DNA of 64,000 nucleotides, taken from assembly GCA_050084515.1 (NCBI GenBank), contig CM114274.1, positions 10,478,001-10,542,000 of the forward strand, in the 5' to 3' direction. Position numbers and translations under genes: made by a program. Origin of the DNA: Blasia pusilla (lineage: Eukaryota; Marchantiophyta; Marchantiopsida; Blasiales). The notes under the pieces were generated by a model. The model worked only from the letters and a program-made list of their open reading frames with translations. It was not told the DNA's origin and searched no databases. Position 1 is the stretch's first letter; the number at the start of each line of letters is the position of its first letter. Of the stretch, positions 1-10,425 are shown piece by piece.

Positions 1-659
1 CCGGAATCTCTTCAGGAAGAACAACATTGTTACGAGTGTGCAAAGTTGGAGTGAAGCCGGATCTCTGCAGAGCTTGGAGTTGCAAACGAGAGCTCGGAGC
101 ACTAGGAAATTCTAGACCGTCTACTTGGGAAATAGACGAGGTAAGGGGAGCCGTAAACTCTGTATTGACCATTTGCGGCATGTAGGAGATTCCATACTTT
201 ACGGTCGAGGTCCTTTGGCTGGACCGTCTCACCTATTATGTCTTTTGTACCTTCCACCTAACATCTTTGGATACAAAGATGGTTCCAATTTGAGGAAGAA
301 ATCGAACAGACAGAAAATTTTCATCCACTGCTACGAAAGACTCACGAGCTTGGGGTCGAATGATTTCTGATTGAGGAAGGGCCGCCGGATGAGCGCCACA
401 AGGGAGCATAACATAATTATCCATTCCAAGAAGATTCCTACGGGAGGAGGCGAGAATGAGAATGAGAATGAGAATATTTAATTTATAGTGAATAGGAAAC
501 AGATACTCTGTGATTTTTTCTTGACAAGATGAATTTGGTGGGGAGATTGTCTAACACAATGGATCCATTGAACACATTCAATTGTGTTGCAATATGTTCC
601 CGGATTTGGGAAGAAGAGGGTTGCGCATCACTTGGAACCGTCGGAGTCCTGGTAACTCA
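1..659. other. No gene recognised
   Basis: Short open frames occur on both strands, but none shows a recognisable motif, a repeat or splice-site structure. I see nothing supportable here before the GC-rich palindrome array begins near 660. Confidence 0.5.
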
Positions 660-1310
660 GAAATTACGAAGCTTACGAAGCACGCAACCCGTCGGCATCG
701 GATGGGTTGCACGCTTCGCTAAACATTGTCGGCGAGCAACCCGTCGCTCTCCGGCGACTTGCCGATACCGCTCCTTCTTGCTCGAAGATGCCGGAGGCGT
801 GCAAACCGTCTGTTCCCGGCGAGGCGTGCAACCCGTCGCCGTCCAACGGGTTGCGCAAGGGCGTCGCCTTGTGGTGCAGCCAGCCAGACTCCGACGACTT
901 GCACGGGAAGCCATCGTTCCTAACCCTTGATAAGGGAAGCGTGCAACCCAACAGTCTCCGACGGATTGCCCAAAATACGTCCCGTTCCCGTCCCAAACAC
1001 AGCGGAGGCGCGCAACATGTCGGTCTCTGACGGCTTGCGCGGGTACCTCGCGTTGTTTTCCGAAGACGACGGAGGCGCTCAACCCGTCGGTCTCCGACGG
1101 GTTGCTCGTGCACGTGGCGACGTTCGCAGGATGGTGGAGGCACGCAACATGTCGGTCTCCGACGGGTTGCGCGGGTACCTCGCGTTCTTTTCCGAAGACG
1201 ACGGAGGCGCTCAACCCGTCGGGCTCCGACGGGTTGCTCGCGCACGTGGCGACGTACCCAAGATTGCGAAGCTGCGCAACTTGTCGGACTCCGACGGGTT
1301 GCGATTTTTC
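660..1310. repeat. Array of CAACCCGTCGG / CCGACGGGTTG palindromes (array 1)
   Basis: At least eight imperfect inverted repeats of the form (G)CAACCCGTCGG-n-CCGACGGGTTG(C) occur, for example near 686, 737, 1012, 1080, 1143, 1211 and 1276. Two blocks of about 131 bp (about 1008-1138 and 1139-1270) are near-identical tandem copies, each holding two palindromes. All six frames are open for long stretches because of the repeat structure, which explains the many shadow ORFs; I do not regard them as genes. The array ends about 80 bases before a candidate TATA box. The same motif recurs at 2.86-3.66, 5.75-6.12 and 6.90-6.98 kb. Confidence 0.85.
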
Positions 1311-1392
1311 ACGTCCGGACTTCCGTAACATTCGGCACGTTGCCGTCGAAAGGACGACGGGACCCAACGGTCAACACAACGGCTCGAAAAGT

Positions 1393-1399
1393 ATAAATA
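1393..1399 (+). promoter_or_regulatory. Candidate TATA box of the ParB-like/methyltransferase relic
   Basis: A TATAAAT motif lies about 280 bases upstream of the first plausible ATG (1675) and just downstream of palindrome array 1. A pyrimidine-rich stretch (TTCATTCCTCACTCCTCACT) follows at about 1440, as in plant 5' leaders. This is position and motif only; LTR promoter remains are an alternative. Confidence 0.35.
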
Positions 1400-2844
1400 G
1401 GGCAGAAGTCGCTCATTTCCGGTTTCTCATTTCGCGATCTTCATTCCTCACTCCTCACTCTCGCGGCGATTGATTAGATACTGAAGGGCATTTCACGCGG
1501 CGACACATCGCGAGTCGATAGGGACGGAACGAGAGCGGGGCAGTTCGTTCGACCGAGCGATATCGGGATGATTCGAGCTAACCACCAAGGCGAGACGAGC
1601 TCCCATCTCGACATCAGCAAGGCGACTGATCAAGGGATTTGTCGTGGACATAGGCGGAGGCATTTCCGGCAAAAATGACGAGGAAAAAAACACAAGCCAA
1701 CAAGTCCGGGAGCTTCACTCCCAAGTCCATTAGGACTCCTGCGTCAGCTTCTCCTGCGCCTCGTTCGGCGAATGAAATTAGGCAATAGGAAATCGAGGAG
1801 CGGGAAAGGGAAGCGGAGATGCACAACCAAGTGCTTCTGGCAAGACGTGTTCAAGCGGCGCTAGATAAACAGAACGAAGAGGCGGAGACGTCGCAGGCCT
1901 TGAAGAAAAGGATCGCCGACAAAAAGAGAGTAAAGAAGCGTCGGTGAGGAGCGCGGAATTGGCTAAAGCGAGGCGGGAAAAAGCGATAGCCATTGACGAT
2001 AGCCCAGCCCGTCCAACCGCAAGTGTTGAGATGCGGGAAATGTCCCCCACGAAGTCCGGGGACACAATCAACATAGTGGAAACAACACTTGTTCAACTCG
2101 ATGACGACGAGGTCATGAGGACCGCCAGCGTGGAGATGGTGGACATGGCGGAAGAAGCCGGAGAGCGGTCATTCTCAACTCCAAGTCCGGCGGAGGACAT
2201 CGACCTCTATCGGATCGACGAGTTCCCAGTCGATTTGCCAGCCCCTGTCTCAGACAAGTTAGCTGGTTAAGAAACCGACTCCATTTTCGAGCGGGTAAGA
2301 GAGGTTCTGGGTTTTTTTAATTATGTGAATTGCAATTCATTGGGATTTTAGTGTAGCTTATTCCTCTTGTCCGGTTCGACGGTGGTAAAGCGAGATGGCA
2401 CTCATGGAGGGCCCAACGCCCGAGGATTCCACTCTGCCGATTAAGGACAATGGAATACGTTCAAAATCTGATCCGCGAGGACATCATAAAAGCTAAAACA
2501 ATTGGCGGTGACAACATCCTCGTGGGCAGTTTTCCTCCCTTCTATATTCAGCCTTACGACGAGCATGGAACCCAAGCTCTGGTTATGAGGAGGACTTGGA
2601 AAATCTCGACACATTCGGAGGATGCGAGACCAGGACTTGAAGGCAAGTTGAGGGCACGGAATTCAGCTAGATGAGGAATCTGCATTTCTTCATCGGGATG
2701 GAAATCACAGGCTCATGGCATGGACCAAGTTTTTGGAGGAGCGCCCCAACTCATTGGAGGCACATTTTGCATGAAGGCGGTGGTCCTTCACCCATACCCT
2801 CATCACATGGCGGCGGTGGAGATGGCAATGCATGCCATGAACAC

Positions 2845-3669
2845 GTAAGTTTCTTTAACACTTTCGCAACTCGTCGGACTCCGGCGAGTTGCTCGATTGA
2901 TGAATGGGTTAGATTTGTTTGGCGAAAGCAACCCGTCGGACTCGGCGGGTTCTTTGGATCTGCGCTGCTTTACGGATGTTTTTAAGATTGCCTTTCGTCG
3001 GACTCGGCGACTTGTTTGATAGAACATAGATTTAACAAGTTGTTGGCCCAAAGCAAACCGTCGGAGTCCGACGGGTTGCTCGACAGGCCGCCTTGTGAGA
3101 GGTTTTTTTTTAAGAATGCAACTCGTCGGACTCCTACGAGTTGCTCGAGTCTTCTGACGTTTAGAAGGTTTTGCCCCAAAGCAACCCGTCGAGTCCGACG
3201 GGTTGCTTTACCTCAAACTGTTTTTGGCGAAATCAACCCGTCGGACTCCGGACGGGTTGTTTTGGGGCAAAACCTTCTAAACCTGCAGTCACTCGAGCAA
3301 CTTGTCGGAGTCCAACGAGTTGCATTCTTCAAAAAACAACCTCACAAGGCGGCCTATCGAGCAACCCGTCAGACTCCGACGGTTTGCTTTGGGCCAACAA
3401 CTTGTTAAATCTATGTTCTATCAAACAAAGTAAATGAGTCCGACGAAAGTTGCAATCTTAAAAACATCCGAAAGTCGCGATCAAAGAACCGTCGAGTCCG
3501 ACGGGTTGCTTTACCTGGCATTAAATCTGAATGCAACCCGTCGGACTCCGACGGGTTGCATCATTTAGCTTGTTGCTAGAATCCGACCCTGAGCTGTGAC
3601 GACCCGTCGGAGTCCGACGGGTTGCAGGAACCTATGTAATTTCCTGACGGGTTGAGTTTGGATGTGCAG
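2845..3669 (+). repeat. Intron filled by palindrome array 2, folded into a ~600-bp inverted repeat
   Basis: A strong donor (ACAC|GTAAGT) and an acceptor (GATGTGCAG|G) bound this stretch. Inside are about a dozen palindromes spaced roughly 60 bases apart. The one at 3531-3561 is perfect, with 15-base arms (ATGCAACCCGTCGGA) around a single C. The array is also an inverted repeat at larger scale: about 2921-3206 matches the reverse complement of about 3234-3516, including unique spacer sequence such as GGATGTTTTTAAGATTGC and AGAACATAGATTTAACAAG. If transcribed it would form a hairpin with arms of almost 290 bp. Confidence 0.8.
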
Positions 3670-5666
3670 GATTGTATCGGAGGGGAATGTTACCCACCAT
3701 TGGATCCGGATGCGATCAGGTGAGGAAGGTGCTACGGCGCACCCGAGAGAGAGTGAGGGTTCTTGGCGATGCCCTCGTCAATCAGATGCTTGCAAATGGT
3801 GCTCAAATTAAGAAGAAAACTTGGGCAAACAAGTTTATTTCTCAAGATGCAGCCGTAACCATCCTTTTGGTCGAAGATACAGCCGCGAAGAAAAGCGCCT
3901 GCACTAGAGCCGGAGCGGAGGGGAGAAGGTATCTGCGTCGAGCGCCAAATTCATCAAGCCTTTGCCTGATCTCTGCAACGAAATACACGGCGAGCAAGAT
4001 GCGCGATACATCACCATTCTCAACCCCGAACTTGGTCGAGTTCTACAAGGAGCTCAAGGCGATTATCAAGCGTCGGCGGAAGAGGGATGAAGATCCGCAT
4101 GGTCGGATTGGGAGAAAGTGTCATTTGGATCGCGTGCATCATTTTGCGTTATCCGGGATTAGCGAGTTCAGGAGGATACGATCGATGAAAATCGATCTCG
4201 AGGGCTCAAAGGCCCGGAAGAGGGCGGCACACCATCCTCCGGTGTGTCCGATCCGTGATCTCGCATTGGCTCGCGAATGGTCATTCGGGACGCGTTGCGG
4301 GTAATCGGGAAGTCCGTCTTTGGGCCGATGCAAGCGGAGCTCGAAGATTAGAGCCCATTCGCGGAAGCAAACCTTGAAAGTTCTGGAGATTACGAGGTTT
4401 GGCTCGGCGACATCGCGACAAGCCAACCAAGAACCCTGGATTCAAGACCATGTTCAAGGTTTGCGTCCTCCCTCAGCGAGCTTGACAAAGAAGTAGAGGG
4501 TAACAAACGGGATCAAGCGAAGAAGAAGCGAGATCTCTGAGAGCAGACGGCCGATAATGTTCAACTAAAAGGCGCCCAACGGATGGTATTCAGGTACCTC
4601 GTCCGTCCGGTGTAAGAACGCAGTGCGTGGGGAAAATTGCCGGTAGCCTTGAAATTGTGGGCCGCCGCCGGATGCGAGACATTCTCCATGTACGACGTGG
4701 AGATGGGTCAATACATGTCGGATTGGGAGGTGGAGAATTGCCCCATTTGGCTCGACTTCAATGACCCTGAAGACATTGCGGATAAGGACTTACGAGTGCT
4801 TCTTGATGCAAATGGCCTCGGGACAAGACGACATCCCCAATTTCGTCCACCAAGAAGACTTCTTGGAGGAGATGCGAAGAAAAGCAGGCCCACGAGCAGT
4901 GAGTTGGCTTCAAGGTTGAACGACCAAAGACAAATCCACACTGGTCTCAAAGGTAAAGCGAGGGGAGGAAAAATTCAGAGTGAGACTTCCCAAAGAGAGC
5001 CTGAAGAAGAGAGGCCAGAGGCGGAATCGTCCGGACGAGCGGGAAGAGAGGGTCGGACCAGGTCCTCGGCGAAGAAAACGCCACCAGAATCCGAGGTCAT
5101 CGAAACCCCGACAAGTCGTCCCCAGACTAGAGAGAAGTGGAAGCGAGAGGTGCCCGGGTTGTCCCAAGGAGAATATAGCCCATCATCCTTGGGAAGACAC
5201 AGACAAACAACGACCCGGACAAGCGTCCTCCTTTAGTTCACCTCTTTACTAGATGAGTGAACGACTTGGTTCTCAAGCAACGACAAGCGCCATCGAAAAA
5301 TTGACAACGCCCGGGAAGGAAGCTCCAACAAACGGGCACGCTGCCTGGGCGGTGAATGGAGTGGTGGAAGAGGTTGCGGTGGATCTCTTGATCGCCAATC
5401 TGCCCTCGGGGTTGCGACTTTGGGGCGAAAATCCGGCGGACGAGGTACTTGAGTGGAATCTGCCGCTCACTTATGACCAGATTGCACTTTTGTTCTCCTT
5501 TGCAGACGCCTATCTGAGTGATAGGGGCTGCTTCTTGGTGTTGATTTGGAGGGAGCGAGGACGAGCTCTTCAACCTCCGGTCGTCAAGAGGTCACTAAAG
5601 TGGAGGACGGCACAATCATGGATCATCAAAAGCAGTACCCACTCCGATCCCAACGAGTCGATTCGG

Positions 5667-6185
5667 GTAAGGCTATATTCCTGTACAATAATTTCAATTA
5701 TCTTAGAATGATGTGTAGAATGAGAGTCAGTCTGGGTTTTTTTTGTCCGTGAGCAACCCGTCGAAAGGCGACGGGTTGTTGGCTTAGAGCAGCCCATGCT
5801 CGGCTGAGAACAACCCTCGGTTTCCGTCGGGTTGCATCTTTCCCACATACAGAGGGAAAACCGCGGTGTACCTGCAACCCGTCAGAACCCGACGGGTTGC
5901 AGTTGATTTTGGTTTTTGGATGCAACCCGTCTAATAGCGACGGGTTGCTCTCAGGCGAGCATGGGCTGGTCTAGGCCAGCAACCCGTCGCCTTCCGACGG
6001 GTTGCATCCGAAAACCAAAATCAACTTGGAAAACCCAAAAGCAACTGCAACCCGTCGGGTTCTGACGGGTGGGTTCGGGACAAAACAACCCGTCGGACTC
6101 CGACAGGTTGATCCAAAATCAGTTATTGAAAATCTTCTCAAGGCGACTTCTTTAGTTTCGACATTGTTTCGTCTTTGATTCTGAG
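5667..6185 (+). repeat. Intron with palindrome array 3 and two interleaved inverted repeats
   Basis: The donor is CGG|GTAAGG and the acceptor is TTGATTCTGAG|ATG. Five or six copies of the CAACCCGTCGG-type palindrome lie between 5753 and 6110. Two larger inverted repeats interleave: 5753-5822 pairs with 5937-6006 (sharing CAGCCCATGCTCG), and 5872-5931 pairs with about 5999-6070 (sharing TTGATTTTGGTTTT). The two stems cannot form together without a knot, so they are alternatives or traces of successive duplications. Confidence 0.75.
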
Positions 6186-6640
6186 ATGGACCACTCCTCG
6201 TGTCGCCGTTCGCCCGAGCACAATTTCCAGGTGTTCAAGATCCAGGATCCTGTGGATCCATGCTTAGATGGGTACAGCTTAGATAGTTTGTACAATTCCC
6301 CACCGGGAATTTACATGCAAGATAGTACCCCGCTTCTGGGAGGAAGGGAAAAGTCGCCAGCCCTGATGCAAACGCTCATCGAGCTCTGCTCAAGGCCGGG
6401 TGACTTGGTGTTCGACTTAGTGGGCCTTTGAGGGGCGAGTATCAGGCGCTGGCGAGTGGGGAACATTCTGCCCTCGAGGAAGGCAGAACTATTTGACCTT
6501 TGCAAGGAGGCAAAGGCGAATCTGAAAGGCTCGTTGGGGCGTACAACTCTCCACCGAAGTGAGCTCGGTTCGAGCCACCCTTGGTAGTGACTCCATCGTC
6601 ACTTCCAACGATTCCCAAAATCGGGAGGGCAAGGCCGAAA

Positions 6641-7165
6641 GTGATTTTGCAAGAGCTCTCAAACGATGACGAGTGAGTTTAAAGAACTCAACGACCCAGC
6701 TTGACTGCAGCGTTTGGAGTAGGGAGTTTTTTGATAATTTGGCAAAAGATTTCATAGAATAGATCAAATTCTGATTCGAGCTTTTTCGGATGATATAAAG
6801 CAGAAGATTTTTTCGATCGATGGTGGTGCTTGTAAATGTTTGGTGATCATTTTGTCTTTTCAAATGTGATCGTCTATGTACTCCACGGTCTTCTACTTTG
6901 CAACCCGTCGGATTTCTCCTGCTTGCAATTTTCACTTTATGACCACTGCAACCCGTCGGATTTCTCCTCCTTGCAACTTTTTCGCTTTTTGACCACTAGA
7001 CCCTTTTACCACCTCAGAAAACATGCGATTCCGAGCGAGGTTTCGATCGGACCCTTTCGGATCGAGCGATCTGGCGGGCTTCTTCCCTTGGCACCTTCCC
7101 TCAACTCGTAAAAGCGGCGAGGCTTCTTTTCTTCTCTCAGGCGTGTTGGATTCCTTCTACGTGCG
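6641..7165. other. Non-coding stretch with a 52-base direct repeat
   Basis: Two tandem copies of a unit beginning GCAACCCGTCGGATTTCTCC lie at about 6899 and 6951. They carry the left half of the palindrome motif without the right half. Otherwise I see no gene; the remains may be the 3' end of the upstream relic. Confidence 0.5.
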
Positions 7166-7169
7166 GTTG

Positions 7170-9179
7170 CCATAGTGGTATTACCAGGGGCGGAGCGGAT
7201 ATTGATCTTGGATGGGTGTCACATTGCAGAGCGTACAAGGTATACTGCCGAGGAAGGCGGTGGGACTCAAGACAGGTTACATGGGACCGTTATGGTGTAC
7301 CTAGGGGGGGGCCAAGGCTCTCAAATTTGCCAACATTTTTTATCCCCGTCTACAACCGGCCAGAGGAGCCACTTGAATCCCAGGACATTCCTTTGGTACT
7401 GTCACCGAGGAGAGTTAGGAGTAAATTTGTAGATGACGAGGCTGATATCCTTCTACGTGTATGTGGACACATCGTTGTTTGCCATTGGAGTGGTGCTCAA
7501 CCAATTGGATGATAATTAACACGACTATCCGGTTTATTACGCAGGGCAAAAATTATCTACGGCCGAACAGAAGTATACCACTATCGAACGGGAAATGTTG
7601 GGAATGGTATTCTCGTGTAAGAATTTTCACCATTATTTATTAGGATATGAGTTTGTCTTTCATGTGGACCATCTTGCGCTCCGTCCATTAATGATCAAGG
7701 CGGACCTTTCAGGTCGCATTGCGCATTGGATCTTGTTACTTCAAGAATTCACATTTGATGTAATTACCCGTGCCGGGAAGGTCTATACCAACGCAAATTT
7801 CTTATCAAGGTTGCGGATGATTAACGTGGACCTTACGTAGACCTTGGACGATACCTTCCCCGACGAGGACCTGTTCCAAATTACTGCGGACCAACTGTGC
7901 CAGTCCTTGTATGAAGACATTTTGCATTTTCTAATAACCTTACAACTTCCTGGCCCTATGATGGCGGAGGAGCGGGTAGTTTTTTTACATAAAATGGGAC
8001 CGTATGAGTTTTGTCGAGGAGTATTATTCAAATTGGGTGTTGATGAAGAGTATCGAAGATGCTTTGAAGCAGAAGAAATTCCCCGCGATATTCGGGCCAT
8101 GCATGCAGCCAATTCTGGAGGACACTATGCCATCAAGAACACAGTCAAGAAGATCTTGGCCGCACGTTACTGGTGGCCAACCATTTACAAGGATGTAGGC
8201 CAATTTATTTAGAGCTGTGATGCTTGTCAAAGAGTTGGCCGACCCACGGCTACCTCGCGGTGGCCTTTGGTGCCAATCATGCCCCTAGCTCCTTTTGAAA
8301 AATGGGGTATTGATTTTGTGGGCCCTATTTCCCCCGCTACCTGGCAGACAAGGCGGAAGTATATCCTTATAGCCACTGACTACTGTACTAAGATGGTCGA
8401 GGCTGTGGCAACCCGTAAAGATGACAGTGAGGTAGTGGTCAAATTCCTATATGAAATGGTTATCACCCGGTATGGCTGCTCGTTGGAGTTGGTAAGTGAT
8501 CGTGGCATGCACTTCCTGAACAAGACTATTGAGTTGCTAACTTCCCACTTTTTAATCAAGCATCGGAAGACCACGCCATACAACCCTAAAGCCAATGGGT
8601 TGACAAAAAAATCTAACGGACTTATATGCCGGATCCTCAATCGCTTGACGGTTACATATTCTTATGATTGGGATGTGAAAATCTCAGCGGCATTATGGAC
8701 CTACCAGAGAGTAGAGAAGGTTACCACCAAGTATACCCCATTCTTCCTTACTTATGGAGTTCAGCCTTTGACCCCTATTGAATAGGATTTGCCCACCTAT
8801 CGCGTGTTGGAGGGAAATCGAATAGAGGACGCCGTAAGGGTTCTCCAAGGGAGGAATGAGACCCTAGTTGCATTGGAGGAAGCACGTGTCTTTGCCCTAT
8901 GTTACACCAAACCCGTACAAGATGAATGAAAACAACGATACGACCGACATCTACGGCCATAATCTATAAGTATCGGGAACGTGGGGTTGTTGTATGAGAA
9001 CCGTCGATTGAAGTTCCCCGGGAAGTTAAAATTAAACTGGATGGGACCCTATCGTGTATTAGCAATATATGATAATGGATCCCTGTAGTTGGAAACCTTA
9101 AATGGAGAAGCACTACCAACTCGTGTCAATGGCATGCATGTTAGGCGGTATCATCAGCCGCAATCCTACCTTCACTAAG
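7170..9179 (+). pseudogene. Ty3/Gypsy pol relic: RNase H and integrase
   Basis: RNase H starts near 7460 (VDTSLFAIGVVLNQ) and runs through KYTTIEREMLGMVFSCKNFH to GRIAHWILLLQEFTFDVI and NANFLSRL near 7810. Integrase follows: an HHCC zinc-binding region (H near 8100, the two Cys in SCDACQ near 8220), then the core with GIDFVGP near 8308 (first catalytic D) and VSDRG near 8497 (second D). The glutamate expected in NGxxExxN appears as lysine (NGLTKKSNG), so the DDE triad is broken. The C-terminal part, YRVLAIYDNGSL to MHVRRYHQPQ, ends near 9179. In-frame stops occur near 7519, 8212 and 8785. Gag, protease and the reverse transcriptase were not found upstream. Confidence 0.85.
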
Positions 9180-9183
9180 AGCT

Positions 9184-9199
9184 GAGGGGGGAAGGAGGG
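9184..9199 (+). other. Polypurine tract of the upstream Ty3/Gypsy element
   Basis: An uninterrupted purine run (GAGGGGGGAAGGAGGG) lies right after the end of pol and right before a TG dinucleotide, the expected place of the plus-strand primer. Confidence 0.7.
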
Positions 9200-10380
9200 T
9201 GTACCGCTTCGTTACGAGGCGCCTTGCATTGTCATAGGAAACTAGGTGTGAACCCGTGCTTTGGTCTTATGCGAAGAGCGAAGAGGAATCGTGCTTCCGT
9301 CTTAGGCGAAGTACGGAGCGGCAGACCAACTTCGTTATCTTAGGCGTCACGCTCTAACCGTTGATCAGGGTAGTTATATCTGCGCCGCCACAACCAAGAA
9401 ACCGTTTAGGACTTCACCACATAAGCTTCTGCCTACAACCCGGTGTCGTATAGTAAAATCAGCCAGTGTGTAAACTCCTTCCTCGTTAAGTGTTAGATAG
9501 AGTTTTATTAGTATTAAGTAAATTAGCTTAGGAAAAGGAAATTCCCATGTTTAAACCTCTTTATGGTGCCTCTTTTATGCGGGCCCAACTTTAGGAAAGG
9601 AGGTAATAAATAAAGGATGAATTTATAAAAGTAAAGTAGTAAGGTTGGTGTTTTAATGAAAAGCAAAAGCAGGCTTGGTTGGTGGCTAGGTTAGTTGGGG
9701 TAATTTGAAAATATCAAGTGGGTAAAAGAAGATATTTTGGAAGAGATAAGAGGAAATCTACTTGTGTCAAAATGTGATTGGCTAAGCCTTGAGAGGAAGC
9801 CATGTGGCACAAGATAAGATTAGCTCTATTTCGTACTCTTGTGGGTCTCTTGTGAGTATGTAAAGAGGAGGGACCTTCAAGGGTTCATCACCTTCTATTC
9901 CATATCTTGAGTCTTTCGTGTCACTCTTGAGTGTATGACTTTGGGATTGCTTGCTCTTCCAATGAGAGTGGATCACCCCTCTTGGGAGAGTAATTTGACC
10001 ATGGTCTATTCTTTGAGAGGTTTCTAGAGTGTGGTGTGTGTGTGTGGAGATGAGAGGTTTGTCACCTTATAGGAGTCTAGTCATACTAAAATAGTGAATG
10101 TTTTGGCTTGTTACTTCCCCAATGAGAGTGGATTACCCCTGTTGGGAGAATAACTCCGCCAAAACCCATTCTTGAGGAGAGTAGAGAATGTCTATCAAGC
10201 ATGGATAGGGGTGGAGCACGAGTTGTGCCCGACTTTCCTTTCCTTAATCCATACCATGTCAAGATAATCTTTGTAGATAAGCACTGGTTCACTCGCTATT
10301 TAGTTTATCACTTTGGGGAGGCGTTCATGAACTAGGTCATTCAATCTCCAACTCCGGTGATCCTTCCTATCGTCACATAT
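9200..10380 (+). mobile_element. 3' LTR region of the RNase H/integrase element (right end uncertain)
   Basis: The LTR starts with TGTACC directly after the polypurine tract. Its right end is not resolved: no matching 5' LTR or target duplication is present, so 10380 is approximate. Two diverged direct copies of a segment containing CCAATGAGAGTGGAT lie at about 9957 and 10121, an internal duplication of about 160 bases. No gene is seen in it. Confidence 0.5.
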
Positions 10381-10425
10381 GGAAGGACATGGGATTATAC
10401 TTTGTATGTCCTTATATAGCGATCC

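Larger units (their letters stand above)
1675..6640 (+). pseudogene. Degenerate multi-exon gene: ParB-like domain plus class-beta DNA methyltransferase
   Basis: Proposed exons are 1675-2294, about 2357-2844, 3670-5666 and 6186 to about 6640, joined by GT-AG introns with good plant donors (GTAAGA at 2295, GTAAGT at 2845, GTAAGG at 5667). Exon 1 encodes a charged, probably helical N-terminus with an in-frame stop near 2268. Exon 2 carries a ParB/sulfiredoxin-like signature, DGNHRLMAW near 2700, in a frame shifted relative to the preceding coding. Exon 3 ends with a block resembling methyltransferase motif IV: VDLLIANLPSG near 5375 (DPPY-like position), then PLTYDQIALLFSFADAYLSD. Exon 4 has LMQTLIELCSRPGDLVFDL, matching the motif X / motif I region of N4/N6 amino-methyltransferases, then a stop at 6429. 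The order IV before X-I is that of class-beta enzymes. Several stops and frameshifts show that this copy is dead. Joining the exons into one gene is inference; two adjacent relics are possible. Confidence 0.5.

Noticed and set aside
657-1367. Open frames of up to 236 codons on both strands over the first palindrome array
   Set aside because: All frames are open because of the GC-rich palindromic repeat; the translations are repetitive arginine/glycine/alanine strings without a domain.
3016-3437. Open frames across the palindromic intron
   Set aside because: They mirror the repeat unit (NPSDSDGLL-like words on both strands) and lie between strong splice sites.
660-3660. Palindrome arrays as a CRISPR array
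   Set aside because: Repeats are imperfect palindromes with irregular, partly duplicated spacers in an intron-containing eukaryotic sequence, and no cas genes are present.
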